This document shows positions 47,521 to 60,440 of a stretch of 64,000 nt of DNA, one piece after another. Both the position numbers and the translations under genes were made by a program. How positions within the stretch are numbered: the first letter of the stretch is position 1; every line of letters begins with the position of its first letter. The stretch is taken from positions 124,001 to 188,000 of the forward strand of contig JAEUBA010000058.1 of assembly GCA_018257865.1 (NCBI GenBank), in the 5' to 3' direction. This stretch comes from Stereocaulon alpinum. Lineage: Eukaryota; Ascomycota; Lecanoromycetes; Lecanorales; Stereocaulaceae. The notes under the pieces were generated by a model. The model saw nothing but the letters and a program-made list of their open reading frames with translations. It was not told the origin of the DNA and searched no databases.

Positions 47521-47838
47521 CCCTTGTCAACTGGCCAGACCCCTCAACCCTATAGGGCTGAGCCTCTAACACCAATTTTGATGTTATTACTCTGGGTTTG
47601 ACCCCACACGCAGCGGGTGTATCTTTATATCTCCGCGTATTGAATTATGGGGCTTATTATTATTTAAAAGTTCTAAACCAGAAGTCTAGTCATTGCGTGT
47701 CTACTTCGCAAGTTATGGTCGTTGGTAATTGTACCCCTAGAGGCGCCCGGAGCTGGACCTCGGAGAGACAAGAATCAGAAGCTCCGGGGCTCAGCCCTAT
47801 AGGGTTGGCCAGTTGAGGGGTTTGGCCAGTTGAAAGGG
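47521..47838. mobile_element. MITE-like element with terminal inverted repeats
   Basis: The left end (47521-47564) and the reverse complement of the right end (47788-47838) share CCCTT, TCAACTGGCCA, ACCCCTCAAC and ACCCTATAGGGCTGAGCC in order. The right copy carries an extra 8-9 bases (CTGGCCAA repeated). Each end holds the palindrome CCCTATAGGG (47548-47557, 47795-47804). The interior (about 220 bases) has no coding capacity. Length and structure fit a non-autonomous DNA transposon. No clear target-site duplication was found. Confidence 0.75.
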
Positions 47839-49995
47839 AGAGGCGCCAAGGGATCTGCCGCTAGAAAGCCCTAACCGGCCGACCACTCCCCAGCTTGTCA
47901 ATCAGACACAAGTCTTGATAAAAGTTGTTGTGTAATAAATGTAGAGATGAGCACAACCTACGGAATGATACGCGAGGATATTCAATCAAGATCAATGCTC
48001 GTGGAATTAGAGAATTACGTGATAACTAGCGGTCCCCGCCCACTGAGCTGTGAACCCTTCTAGCGCAGTTCACTGCTGGCAGCAGCCTGCTGGCTTGAGA
48101 TCTCCTCATCCACAAGCATCGTTACTCCACCCACATTCTAAGGAACACTATATTCAGTCAAGATGTAGCTTATCGGACGCAGTGCTACGTACCAGGTATA
48201 CCACGGTTGCGTTCGACTGAATTCGGAGCCTTGTATCGTAAGCTGGGTTCAGGCAGCTTCAGTCCGTTTCGACGACGTCCGTTCACAACTTATATTGACT
48301 TCGGACGCAAGACCCGCCCCCAATTAATATTGGCTCTAGTTCGCCCTACTACAGCTGTATTAAAATACCCAACCAAGCTTTGAAGTGCAGTCCGGCAAAC
48401 ACTGAAAGCTGGATTCGATCAATATTCCGGCCTACTTCTCATACTTCTTCCTAATGTCTCGCTTTTGAAGCTGGGACACACATACTTATCCTCAAATACC
48501 GAGATGATATGAGAATGCGTTACGACTTCCATCTCCACGGATAGTTGTTCACAGTTACCGTATAGCTAGATCAGGGACCCAGACGGTTGGATGTATCCCA
48601 GAATTGACTTACTTTGGCATTTGTAATCACATTTATATGGAAACTGTTCCGTTATTACCTGTTTTCAAGGGTATATCGTGCAAGAACTGTCGCTTCTTGG
48701 GAAATACCGAAATGATCGTTGGTTCCGGCATAGAAGATAGATGGTCCAGCTCTCTCGAGGATGGCTTACGTCACTGTGGGACTGCTTTGCTCGAGGTCAA
48801 GAGGCAAGTCCAGTTCCCTTGTCTCAAGAATGTGATATACAACTTGCAGCGGGATTTCGTTTGAGGACTTCACTAATTCATTTGGGAGCTACGAACAGGA
48901 AGGCAACGATCTAAATATTTGCTTATACTCTCAACATCTATCGCGAGCAATCCAGTACAAGGATGCATAGCTCTCCTACGCTACTTTGACAACAACAATC
49001 GCTCCGCGCATCATCTTCATCATCTCTCCCACAACAACCCAAAGATTTGTAACATGATTTGGAGCAGGAATGGCTGACTATGTGCGGTGCACCCAGTGTA
49101 CCACAGATGCCTATGCGCAAGTGATGGTGTGACACATCTCCTAGTCCAGGGGCAGGGTGTTAGGCCCAAGAATATTAAATAGCTCATGTGATGGGTCACT
49201 GAAATTCCGTAATTCCATACGACACGAACCTACTACCGATCCATCAGGAATTGTGTGTCACTGTTTTGCTTGCTTGCCACTTCCTGTCTGCCTCCTAGAC
49301 CACTGCATACCGAATCCATAGCGTACATAAAGAGCCGGCAAAAATAAGCGACGAGTTCACCGTTTGCTTGCCATCCTCTCCAGCTACGACACTCTCGTTT
49401 CAACCTGGCTGTCTTTCTGGCCTTTGGAAGCCTAAAACTTCGACTCCGCCCTCAGAGCCTAGATCGGTACTGTTGAAACACGTGGGCATGACCGCCATCG
49501 CCTTATAATTCGTGTGACAGCCCTAGGGACAGACAATATGTTGTCTTGGCCGTGGAGTCGCACAGTGCGGAGGAGGCGAAGCACAAGAACGCGGCGAAGC
49601 ACGGAATGTGGTGGCTTTCACTTCCTGAAGAGTAAACGTGTGAAAGGAGACTGGGCATGAAAAGGGCACATTCTCATCTTTCCTGTATCACAGCATCGGT
49701 CCTGGTAGGTTGCCCGATTGATCTCTACGAAACCCCGCCTCCTTTATTTCCAAAGACCAAGCAATCACCACGTATCTACAGTCGGGCAATTCTTTTGGGT
49801 CGGCATTCTCCAGTAACCCCGAAAGCACGAACTCTCTCCAATTAGTGGGTCAACCTTCGCTTCTTACCCTACTTCGAACGTTGCAGTCGCGAGAGCCGCT
49901 ACTATTACCGGCACTAGGGTTTATTTAAAGATAGCCACTACCGACACCGTTCTTTAGCAATCATTGCCAGATTTACTTGGGCTGGGCGACCGCCG
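47839..49995. other. Intergenic with uncertain short frames
   Basis: The plus frame 48604-48864 and the minus frame 49135-48938 (Cys-rich, about ten Cys in 65 codons) look somewhat protein-like but have no ATG or recognisable family. No other feature. Confidence 0.35.
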
Positions 49996-50700
49996 TTGAC
50001 GATTGCAGGAGCTGATGAGACCAGCTTAGTGGGATTGCCTGTTGGACGCGCTGGTCCGACCGTCTCGAAAAGAACCTCTCCTTGTCCATCGACTAGGTTG
50101 TTTGGGCTAAGCCCATGTACTTCGATTACGCCGATATGTAGTTTGTACGACAGAAAGAGGTGTAGATGGATCAGGTGAGATTACAGCTGCCTGCGAAGCG
50201 TGCGTGATGCTTATCGTCGCAGAGGACATCCTTGTCACCGAGGTAAGTCCAGCCATGCTCTCTGCAAGCTTGCTCCAACCTCTGAAGCAGAAACCGAACC
50301 CGCAGCTCCGTCTTATCACGACACTGGCATGGGGTACTATAACCACAAGACCAATAAAAGCCGACGCCCGCACCCCACACTCAGTCGTGAGCCGGAAAAC
50401 GCCTATGGCAAAAATACCTCATGGGCCGTCCAAAGTCTGAGTACCAATAAAGGAGCAAATATTGACCACTGCGCCAAGCGTTCCAGCTCAGGAGCTTGCC
50501 GTTACCGCAAATCTAGCTCCCAGCATTACTGTTAGCAGCGCTTCCACTGCCCCTTGCGACCACCTCTCGAAAAGCAACGGCCAATATCATAACGGCATCA
50601 GATTTGGTGTGGCCGGGTATATGCTAATCACAAAAGAGAGTCCTCATGTTAATTCAAGCCTGACATCAGATGTTGCTCAGACTGTTGGCTCAACAAAATC
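49996..50700 (+). pseudogene. Possible decayed secreted-protein gene
   Basis: Pieces in shifting frames recall fungal Cys-containing surface proteins: an ITAACEACVMLIVAED-like stretch near 50185 with a GTAAGT donor after it (50242), and later a Ser/Thr/Ala-rich segment (VPAQELAVTANLAPSI, near 50485) followed by a hydrophobic stretch (FGVAGYMLI). I could not join them into one gene. Weak. Confidence 0.2.
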
Positions 50701-51163
50701 AGATCTGGGTAGGCGATAGAAATTCTGATGGTATGCCAGGCGTTCAGTAGCCATGTTCCATGCGAAACGCGTTCGATTACCTGACATAAAGTTGAGTGTT
50801 TTATGCTGGCCAGTCTGCCCTTGACCAGCTTTAGAAAGATGGCCATCTCGGTGCTTTAAGCTCCGACGCAGGCAGTCTTACGCCTCCAAGACCCTCGCTT
50901 CGACCCAAGATACACGTTGGGGTTCTACAAACGCGATCGGACCCCATCTGACTCTTTTGATGTTCCCACCACCCCTCAGCCTCAACCTGGTCCACCCTCC
51001 GGGCTCCTCTAGGTACCAACGACAGCGTTCCCGGCAGTCCAAGACCGGCAATCTAGGTAAGAAAATGCTGGCTCACGCACTTAGACAACCGCCCAGCATC
51101 CCCAATCTAGAATTACACCTCTTCCCACATTAACAAGCCAGATGCGAGGTTGCGTAATAGAGT

Positions 51164-51530
51164 ATGTCGAAGTCGACTTGGCGTGATACAAGAAGCCAAC
51201 CCGATATAGGTGACGCTCATGTGGACCATCTGAATTGGACATCTTGTACGGATTTGGATGAAGCCAAGGCGCACATTCAAGAGATGTTAGGGTGCTTACC
51301 GAGGCACAATAGCATTGCCACCTATGGATCCAACAACGTTGATAGATCAGACACCGTTCGACGTACGATCGACAGTACTACAGGTACCATTACCGCAAGT
51401 AGACACGTGTGTCTCAATGCGATTGACATATTGCATTGATGATGACAATTGTTCGGAAGAAAAGCCTCCAGTCGCTGGTGGTTGGTTGGATTGGTTGTAT
51501 GAGATCTTCACTTCCGTTGTGTACATTTGA
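51164..51530 (+). pseudogene. Possible small gene with frame change
   Basis: The ATG at 51164 opens 91 codons with protein-like content (DLDEAKAHIQEMLGCLPRH). From about 51310 the more protein-like frame is a different one (ending GGWLDWLYEIFTSVVYI, stop at 51530). No valid intron fits the change. Family unknown. Confidence 0.25.
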
Positions 51531-52756
51531 TATACCGTCGGACATGCCTTGCGTGGTCATCGACGAGGCCTGACCTGAGCAAAGCTGTACGCACTTGCTT
51601 GATTGCGGGATGAACGTTCAGGTAGGATCCAAGACGATCTGACCTCGGATTTGGACAACGTAGATCTCATTGTCGACTGAGTCCACCCTGTCAATTCCTC
51701 ACCCCAATCACCCCCCCGGGAACCCTGCCGGCACACGTGGGATTCTCGGAAATCGAGAGCTGCTAACGGCAGCAGAGAAGTCTCTACATCCAGCTGCCAC
51801 ATCACCGAAATGAGAACGCCATCAATTGCTTCCGGTGGACGATAATGTCGCAATTTGCTGGTAGCCAATCATGTCTACTAGCGAGTTTTCAGGGGCCGAC
51901 TTGGGTCGCTTGGCCCCCAAACCAGCCCCGAATCAGCCGCCCGAGCGCCCCGACCCGGTGATTCATTCGAACTCCTCCGCGCTGTTCGCATGTCGGTCAA
52001 GTGTCTACGCGGAATTGGTGATGATGGAGTTGTCTCTCCTGTGACCGATCTCCCCCATAGTGCGCCATATCGATACATATATCTCGACAAGCCATTTCGA
52101 TCTGGAGAGGAGCGATCAGCGCTTCGACCATTTGCTTGAGAGGCTCCGTGGGATTCGTGGGACGTGATTTGGGCGGTTAGGAAGCGCCTGGATACTGGGA
52201 GACACCAAGCCCAAACGATGAGCTTCATCGCAATTCATAAACCTTGAAGCATCGAAGATGAGGCAGAGCAGGAATTAACATGCCTATCCAACGCAAATCC
52301 ACCAACGCTAGCTTATTTGGAATCAGAATCCAAATCGATCCCGCTGCATGCAATATGCGGCCGCGTACAATTTGCCACCTGTCAAGTCATTCTAGCGCTG
52401 GGCGGACCAACCAGGCAACGAACCGGTGGGTCCCGACTGACACTGCAGCAGCGATCCTGTCCCTACCCGTCATCCTTCTCTGCCCGCAAACAATGACAAA
52501 TACCGTTATTGGTTCCTTTGTAAAAAGTAGCGTATCGCACTGTCCGTTATCCTGCACGGTGATCGCACGATCAGCTGATTGCTTTTGGCTCTTGAGCGGC
52601 TGGCTAGTCGAGCTAGTGGTGTGGTGACAGCTCTTGTGGGTCGCTAAAATGACAAGGGTCTGTCTGCCGTGTGTTAAAGGTGTCCGGGCTCCCGAGGAAT
52701 ATTCTCTTGCTGGTTCCTGTCTCTACTGCTGAATCCCTGCTCATGTATTCTGTACA
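51531..52756. other. Intergenic
   Basis: Frames 51557-52228 (minus) and 52280-52627 (plus) have no domain or splice support. Confidence 0.35.
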
Positions 52757-53451
52757 ATGGTTACAATGCAAGAGACAATGATTGATTATACGCAGCATTG
52801 GGGCACCGAGGGAGCCCAGTATTTCAATGAAGCTCTTGAAGACTCCAGATGTCTGCAAGCATTGACCGCAAGCCTCCTTGATACCTTACAATGCAAATAT
52901 GATGAAATTCAATTGCAACATGATCCTGCTGCAGACGATGATCTATCCTCAGAGAACGAATTGAACCGGCGGAGCCTGGAGAACAACATAGAGAAGTAGG
53001 TCCTGTGTCCCATACCTTATCAATTCCTTGATAGCATTGTAGAATTACCACGTATCTGGATGAAGGTGTCAACCACTAAGCATGTCACAGCCTTATCCGC
53101 TCCCTCCAAAACATTCAAAAAGACGTCGAAGCCAACATCGAAAGCTTCAACAACCCGCCTACGAAGACCTTCTTTCAGTCCAATATCGAGCAATTGACTG
53201 CTATTTACCAACTCCTATTCATACTACCGTCGCTACGACCCTTTATTCCCGACAAATCTCCCAATGCGGCCATCTTCGAAGGACAGCCTGACACTGTGTC
53301 AATTGGAGTCAGCTTCGAAGATGAAGAGACTAAGGATATGAAGGAGGCTGCGTGCTTCGATCGCGAGCCGAGGTCTTTGTCGAGTCTTCCGCCCTCAAGA
53401 CATACGAAGGGTGAACTAAGAACGGCTGGGCCGTTGGGAATACGGTACTAA
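52757..53451 (+). CDS. Hypothetical protein of unknown family, two exons
   Basis: join(52757..52995, 53091..53451) gives 199 residues; the 95-nt intron is GTAGGT...CACAG with an ACTAAG branch site and joins the frames exactly (ENNIE-N-LIRSLQNIQKD). The product is acidic and mostly helical in character: an N-terminal half with TQHWGTEGAQYFNEALED and LDTLQCKYDEIQLQHD, a central NIESFNNPPTKTFFQSNIEQ, one hydrophobic stretch (LTAIYQLLFILPSLRPF), and a charged tail. No signal peptide or known domain. I do not recognise it. The spliced frame and composition support a real gene. Confidence 0.6.
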
Positions 53452-56400
53452 AGACATGTTGATGAGAGCGGAAGTTCCACCCCAGTACTCTGATCCAACA
53501 GCAGAGACATGAAGCCGAAGAATGTCCTTACACGCTTACCTTAACGCCAGCCCGGATATCTCATCTCCCGCGGTGGTGGTGGCGGCGAAAAGTAGTCTGA
53601 AAGCAGGGACCCCGTCAGAATCACACACCTGATATGGACGGGCGGCAAGAGTGCCGCCAACGTTAAGACATTTGTTGTAAAGACATGTGTGCACGAAGTC
53701 AAGCTTGGTGTTTAATCTAGTCTCATAGACCATGATCGCTCACTCGGTCGGACGTGAACCAGCCGTACCCGCAACCAGCGAAAGAACAAATATGGCCTTT
53801 ACCTCCGCAACTTAGAGAGGCGGACATGAGTCGAACATATTGTGACAGTGATCTGCAACCTCGAGTTTCACGGTTCTATCGGCGAGCGTGTTTGACGGAG
53901 GAATTGTCGCTTTGACGAAGGATATCTCGCCTAGAAGTGCGGGAGTACGAGTTTGGTACCCAGCACGTGGGTCTGCAAAGTTTGTTTGTCCATCTTTATA
54001 TGGTCGTCTTTCAGTAGCGCAGGGTAGCACTGCAGGAGCAAGAGCAATCGTGAAGCATGAATCGTCGGTTCGAAGTATTTATTTGGGAACACAGTTGACG
54101 CTGGTGATCCTTGCTACTGTGTTTTTTTTCTACATAGCAAGACGCCATTAACTATTGAACACAGACCCATAGACATATAATCAATATGATCCCCTACGAT
54201 ATTCTCTCCTCGTCTTCGCTCTTCTCGTTGATACTGATATCCGAAAGTCCAGTCATCTAGGTCCTTCGCCGGAATACTAAGAATCGACGCGACCACTACA
54301 ACGAAATGCTGAACTTCGGCCTCAAATACCATCATCTTGAAGTCTTTCACCATAATATCTCTTCAAGGTCTCCCCCTTTACTGCCCCAACCTTCCCAGCA
54401 GATTATTTTGCACACTCCTAATTGCCCCTTTCCCTCCTCCTCCTCCTCCTCCGAGCCTCCTCTCCCCACCCCACGGCCACCAGCAGCATCTCACCACTCA
54501 CAGCCTCATCTATACCTTCTCTACACCCCTCTACTACTCCACTCATGCCCCGAGCCATCCATGTATCAGCCCCATGAATCTTTTTCAAGCCCTCAATCAA
54601 CACTACAACGCAAGGTAGGTGGAGGGCCAGGTCGCTAGTCCGAACGCCAGCGTGATCCAGGCACTGCGGATGGTGGTGCTGGAAGGGTAGGGTTAGGTGG
54701 AAGTACTAGCTGGATTAGACATGGGTGGTGAAGACGAAGGCTGGGTTGGGGTCATAGAAGAGTCCTAGATCGTGGGCTAGATTGGTGGTGGAGATAGAGG
54801 GTTGTTTGCAGTGGAAGCTGTCGTAGAGTGGAGCTGATTGGGGATGAGAGGATGGGGCATAGTGAGTGGTGATGGGAACTATGTTATCGAAGTTCTTGTG
54901 GATTGAAGTAATGGTACGATAGTATTTTTGTATCACCACGTATATATTGATTATGTGGAATGGTTTCTAGGAAAAGCTGGTCTTCTGAGTGATGAAGGTG
55001 CTAGGCCTGCAAGCATACTTCAATCTCCCGACTGCCTGGTGGAGGCTGTGCTGGGGAAACTGTGTCAGTAGAGACTATGACATTGATCATCCGATACAAC
55101 GTGGTAAGTGTTAGGGATATTGATCAAACTGTCCAACATTACGCTGATGAATTTTACCGTCACGGGCAACACAAGGAGGAGTTTTAGAAGATGAGCAATT
55201 AATTTGACATTGCACCCCAAAGTAGCCCACTTAGCAATATACCCTTCTTCGCTATCATCTCCGGCAGCGCATCAATCATCTCGGCGATCGTCTGTTCATT
55301 TTCTCTTATACTCATCTTATTCGCTTCCCACTGGCGACCAGTCCGTCTTGGATGCCTACTCTCCGCGTCCGCTATTGGCCCCTTCCTTCATGGTGCGCGG
55401 GTAGTCTCTAACTCTCTCATGTTCCAGCTTTAGGCACACAATTATATGGTGTCCATCTTAGGCGAGGACTCCGTAGGTCGGTACGAATTGCGTCTTTTCA
55501 ATCTTGCATAGAAAGGATAAATGCATTGAATGGTGCGGTACTATAGTGGAATGCCGGGATCGAGTACAACCGAGATATATTACGATTGAACGTCCAAGGA
55601 TCGAACAGGGGCTTCGATGCATGAAGACGTTTGGATTTGGAGTACACAGGCTGTGATGACGCATAGCGGCCTAGATAGAGCAAGTAATCGGGCAGGGGGT
55701 TGATACTTTGATAAGATTGTCGGCGCATTATATGACAACATGACATCAAAACGTTGAATCGTACGTAATTCTGCATAATGGGATGAGACAAACGAGAGCT
55801 GTCCCAGAGATAGAGTTTGAGAAAGGCGTGACAGCCTTAGGAGACAACTGGTCATACCTAGGGCTGCATGAATCAGCAGTCTGTCACCTACTATATGTAT
55901 ATCACTGATGATGCAGAATGCGATAAGACCCTTGAGATCAGCGGCAGGGGCAGCATCAAGTCCCGCAGAGCAAGTTTAGTCAGACGAAACAGTCGCAAGC
56001 CCCGTTCCAATGTCTTTACAAGTTGGATTTATCGTTGAACAGGATAGGAAATAAATGTCACGGAGGGCATGAAGCTTTCCATGGCTTGGCTTGGCAAAGC
56101 CTTTCCCTTCTGGACGATAGTCTATCGATTATCTTGGCCACTGAAGAACGATGAAGAAGAATCTGGCCCAAGATCAGTCGGGACCTGCCCAATGCAGCTT
56201 CTATAGCGAGCGAGCTGGATGACCAGGGTTGATGCACATCTCACCAAAGAGATCAATGTCCCGGTCCAAGTAAGTAGCTACGTCCATCAGACCCCACTCA
56301 CTCAAACATCCGAAGGTTCCAATGAATTTTATCGTGTACGCGTATTTTTACAGATTTCGGTAGATATTCTGCTTTGAAAGTCTCGGCGATATTTACTTAC

Positions 56401-56466
56401 ATGTAGTGAAGACTCTAAAGCATCAAAGTCAATTGCTCAGGATATGGCACACCATAAGATGGCAAG
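53452..56466. other. Intergenic, 3 kb
   Basis: No supported gene. CT-rich sequence at 54306-54640 keeps frames open through composition. Minus-strand frames at 54715-54939 and 55458-55855 have no domain. Confidence 0.4.
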
Positions 56467-58452
56467 ATGAGAAATCTTGTCTGCGAAGCCTGCTGGGACC
56501 AGGTATTCAATACAGAAGCCATCCAGAAATTCTGGGTCCAAGAGAACTACGACTTCTGCTACACTACTACATGGAGGCGGATCTTCCAGTCGGCTCGAAA
56601 TGCGTGCAACTGGTGCAGCTTCTTAGCCTCGACCCTGCCGTGTCCGGATACATCCCAATGGCCCGATGATTGGACGCCAACGACAGTACTATCCGTCACC
56701 CTGGATAAAGCCGACTTCGTGGATAATACCAGCCCGCAAGCTCTGAATCTATGTCAGATCGACTTTGGTACCGAACCTTCTTCGCGCGATTGGCACGTAG
56801 AGATAAACCTATTCGTCGACGATCTTGATGACTCTGTTGGGATCGTCACTGCTCGGCCATTACAGTCAAAAGTTAATTCAGCCGAAGCATGTTTGCAGAT
56901 CACACAGTGGCTTGATCAATGCCACAATCATGAGGACTGCGGTGGAGTGTCATTGTATGCAGATTTACCGTCCAGACTCATAGAAGTGGCACCGAAAGAC
57001 TCACCAGGCGTCCCTCGTCTTCAATGTACTACGGGATTGAAAGGCTCATATTTGGCTCTCTCATACTGTTGGGGCTCCAGCCAGTCCTATGTTCTGACGA
57101 CGGAGAACATTAGAATTTTGATGCGGGAGATCGAGGTCAAGCTGCTACCACAGACGCTATTGGATGCCATCGAAGTCACCAAGAAACTGGGCTTCGAATA
57201 TCTCTGGGTGGATGCGCTATGTATAATGCAAGATTTCGCCGAAGAGGCCGCGCGACAAGATATGCAACAGGAGCTTGCGACAATGGATCAAGTCTACAAG
57301 AATGCTACCATGACTATTGTGGCGGCATGTGCCCCGTCCGCTACAGATGGCTTTCTCAAAGACCGGCCTGAATCAGGACAGAGCTGTTTTGACATCCCCT
57401 GTCGACTCAGTCCAGAGCATTTCTTTGTCGTACATATCCAGGAGCACGTGATGTACGATGACAGCAGAGAGCCGATAAATGCACGAGCCTGGACTTTCCA
57501 GGAAGAGCTTCTATCTCCCCACCTGTTGATATACGCCTCTCACACCCTACAGTGGCAATGTCGCACGCTAACATGTAATCTGGGCGGATCCAACCATGCT
57601 CCGGGTCTCAGTGCTGCTCCCAGCCTGCCGTCCCCGCAGCAATTGCTTCTCGAAGACCCAGAACGCAATTACGCCAACGGTCAAATTAGACCTTGTATTC
57701 CTCATTCCATCCTACAGCATTGGCTGCGAATTGTGAATGCCTATGCAACCCGCAAATCCTCTTTGCCTAGTGACAAGTTACCCGCCCTTTCTGCGCTCGC
57801 TGCCTCCTACGCACCCGTCTTCGGACCAGAGTATCACGCCGGAATCTGGGCCAGATCCGCCGTGCAGCAACTGTGCTGGCGCACCTCGGACAGCCGGCGA
57901 TTCTTCACACGGCCAACACAGTATCGAGCGCCCTCGTGGTCATGGGCCGCCCTCGACGGACCCACCTACTTCCCCTCATTCCTCGAGACCAACAACACCA
58001 GCGTCTGCGTACCGTATCATCGCTTCAGCATTGTCGAATGGCAAACTTGCCTCAGGGCCCCCCAGCTTCCCTACGGCGAAGTGACGGCTGGAAAGCTGGT
58101 AGTCACAACGGTCTTGAGAGACGCCACCTTCGATCCGTCAAGCTCGCCGAGTATACGCTTCGATGAAGCTGCAAATCTAGAATTGTATGACATGGCAGCA
58201 GCTCCGTCGTCGGCTGATCCAGGACTACTTCAGACCGCTCAAGGCCATTCCGACACAGCTGAGGACAATGTCGCTAGACCTGTTCGCTGTCTGGCTATGT
58301 ACCGCAATAACCAACCCGACGACCCAGAAATCCGCGGCCTCATGCTCGTAGAATCGCCTGGACACAACGGACTTTTTCAACGCATAGGCTCGTTCAGCGC
58401 CGATCTTTCTGCATTTGAGGGTTATGCGCTCGACAATGTCAGTATTATTTGA
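56467..58452 (+). CDS. HET-domain (heterokaryon incompatibility) protein
   Basis: A single exon of 661 residues from the first ATG in frame. HET proteins act in fungal non-self recognition and can trigger cell death when incompatible hyphae fuse. Seen: a cysteine-containing N-terminus (CEACWDQVF, ARNACNWCSFL), then the HET domain at about residues 190-360 with SYLALSYCWGSS, YLWVDALCIMQD and NARAWTFQEELLSP, all three hallmark blocks. The C-terminal 300 residues (PSWSWAALDGP and after) follow the usual HET layout without ankyrin, NACHT or WD repeats. The lack of introns and intact blocks suggest a functional copy. No partner gene is adjacent. Confidence 0.92.
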   Translation: MRNLVCEACWDQVFNTEAIQKFWVQENYDFCYTTTWRRIFQSARNACNWCSFLASTLPCPDTSQWPDDWTPTTVLSVTLDKADFVDNTSPQALNLCQIDFGTEPSSRDWHVEINLFVDDLDDSVGIVTARPLQSKVNSAEACLQITQWLDQCHNHEDCGGVSLYADLPSRLIEVAPKDSPGVPRLQCTTGLKGSYLALSYCWGSSQSYVLTTENIRILMREIEVKLLPQTLLDAIEVTKKLGFEYLWVDALCIMQDFAEEAARQDMQQELATMDQVYKNATMTIVAACAPSATDGFLKDRPESGQSCFDIPCRLSPEHFFVVHIQEHVMYDDSREPINARAWTFQEELLSPHLLIYASHTLQWQCRTLTCNLGGSNHAPGLSAAPSLPSPQQLLLEDPERNYANGQIRPCIPHSILQHWLRIVNAYATRKSSLPSDKLPALSALAASYAPVFGPEYHAGIWARSAVQQLCWRTSDSRRFFTRPTQYRAPSWSWAALDGPTYFPSFLETNNTSVCVPYHRFSIVEWQTCLRAPQLPYGEVTAGKLVVTTVLRDATFDPSSSPSIRFDEAANLELYDMAAAPSSADPGLLQTAQGHSDTAEDNVARPVRCLAMYRNNQPDDPEIRGLMLVESPGHNGLFQRIGSFSADLSAFEGYALDNVSII

Positions 58453-60440
58453 CGATGATTATGGGAAACATGTTAGGAGACAGGAATTATCATGAGCCTT
58501 TGCCGGAATTTTGTGGAGTAGGGAGCTATATGGCTAGGCTAGAGATAAAGGGACAAGGTCTTAATTAGGATCTGGGCAGCTCATTCCTTGGAGTGAGCAT
58601 CCCTTGATGGCGGTCCAAAAGCTATTGTAGATATTCGATTCAGGCCTTGAAGACTCCTCTCAATATCTGCCATGCTGTAACGAGATGTTCAGCTAGAGAC
58701 CCTAGAGAAGTGTAACGTTTCCTGGTAGAAGTGCGAAGCATGCAGCAACGCACCGCAGTGTGGTGGACTTCACCACTCTCAGTCGTGCGATGCTTCAATA
58801 CCGCAGACTCTTTAAGTAAGCATTACCGTGAAACCTGGCGTAAAGTATGTCAATTCCGTTGGGGGGGTAGAACGGCCCTTAGAGGCGTGAAAAGGGCCTG
58901 GTCTGCGCCTATCCGTCGCCTAGACTACTAACTCTGGGGCGCTCTCCAGGGCCACGCTTCTCCCAAGGGGTTGCATCAATTAGGGGCGAGCCCCTCCAGG
59001 GCGGCGCTCACCCGAGGCTCCAATGAGGGGGCGTTCAGGGCTCCACTGCTGCGCTGGCCCTAAACTTCGGACCACTCCCGCTCCCATGCAATTAACCCCG
59101 ACGAGCATCCTATTCCGTTTCCTTGTCTGCAAACCCGAGCCTCTGTTTGCTGACCGCAATATGGAGCTTGCTAAACCGTCTTGTTATTGTGTGTACGCTC
59201 ATCAGTTTCTAATTTAACCCATTAAGGCTCACGTTCTCAGCGGCCAAGATATCTCCACTCTGGCCAAGCCGTGGCCAACTCTAGCAGCGTTCTGCAGATG
59301 CATGGATGAATGCTGATGTTGAGCATACCAGCACCCGCAGCAACAAGCCTCGATGACGAACCCTCAGGGCGCTGCTAACAAGATGCAGCAGTCAGTCAGG
59401 TCTCATCGACCCTAGCCTCCTCCCCTCCTCTCAAGCCTCATACCAAACCCTCTCCAAAGCCAGGCGTGAAGAGCGCGCCTTCATCCGTGCCCCGCCCCTA
59501 CTCGCCTCATATCCCTCCATGCTCCCATCCGGCGCCAGTGCTCAAAGGCTTGGAATTCTCTCGCGATGGAATATATGAGCTCATTATATTTGGGGTCATT
59601 GCCTGGACCAAATGTGCTGGATGGCTGGTATGACTAGGACAGCTGCTACTGCATCTAGACCCGCTACAGATGAGAGCCTGAGATACAAGAGGTGGCGGTC
59701 TCTACAGACTTACGCTAGTCGGCTATGGCTGTCGTTGTTGAAGCCAATAGGTGTGTTCTAGGGCTCGCTGCGCCTTACGTGCTCGCGAGCCGTGAGTTGC
59801 GAGGAAGTGTTGTATGTCCAGCGATCCATAATGATGGTACGGCTTGGTGGGTGCTTCCATTGGGCGAAGAGGTATCTACGATGCCGGCCATGGACTGATG
59901 TCCCGTGTATATGGCTACTCATGAGGTGGAAGGGGACGCCAGCCGCCTCTTCGTCTCTATGATCGAGCTCCACCGAGATGCTTAAGGTTTTAACAGGGAA
60001 CATCAGGCGGGACTTGGACGTACGCTCGGACCTTCCCTGGCTGATTCACCAAGCCTTCGAAGCTGGGCATTGCGTGCACTTTGAGGCTATAAGATGCGCG
60101 GGGATACTTGCCTAAGAATGGAGTACGTGTATGGGGTGCGGCCGTACTTACTAGGAAAAATTTGCTCTCGTGTAGAAGGGTTAGAGTATGTGGAAGTAGC
60201 TGTCTATTTGTAGTCATAAAACATACGAGATCTATACTTTTCAATCACTATGCTATGTTTAAGAGCTATCTACGCTAGTGCTCACCACGAATCTCTTGTC
60301 TAGTAGAGATTTCGAGCTCACTAAACCTCCTGTCAGACCTCATGCTCAATATCAGCTACCCTAGGCACCTTGTTCAATCTGACTCTAGCGAAGGCTGCAA
60401 CTAGCTCGATCTGTAGCCCACTAAGTCAGCCTAGAAAACT
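58453..60440. other. Intergenic, with a GC-rich patch
   Basis: No gene supported. 58860-59060 is much more GC-rich than its surroundings and repeats CCAGGGC- and GGGCG-type words; it may be a fragment of a mobile element, but no ends are visible. Confidence 0.4.

Noticed and set aside
54306..54638. CT-rich ORF of 110 codons
   Set aside because: Two overlapping frames are open at once because of low-complexity CT sequence; no domain.
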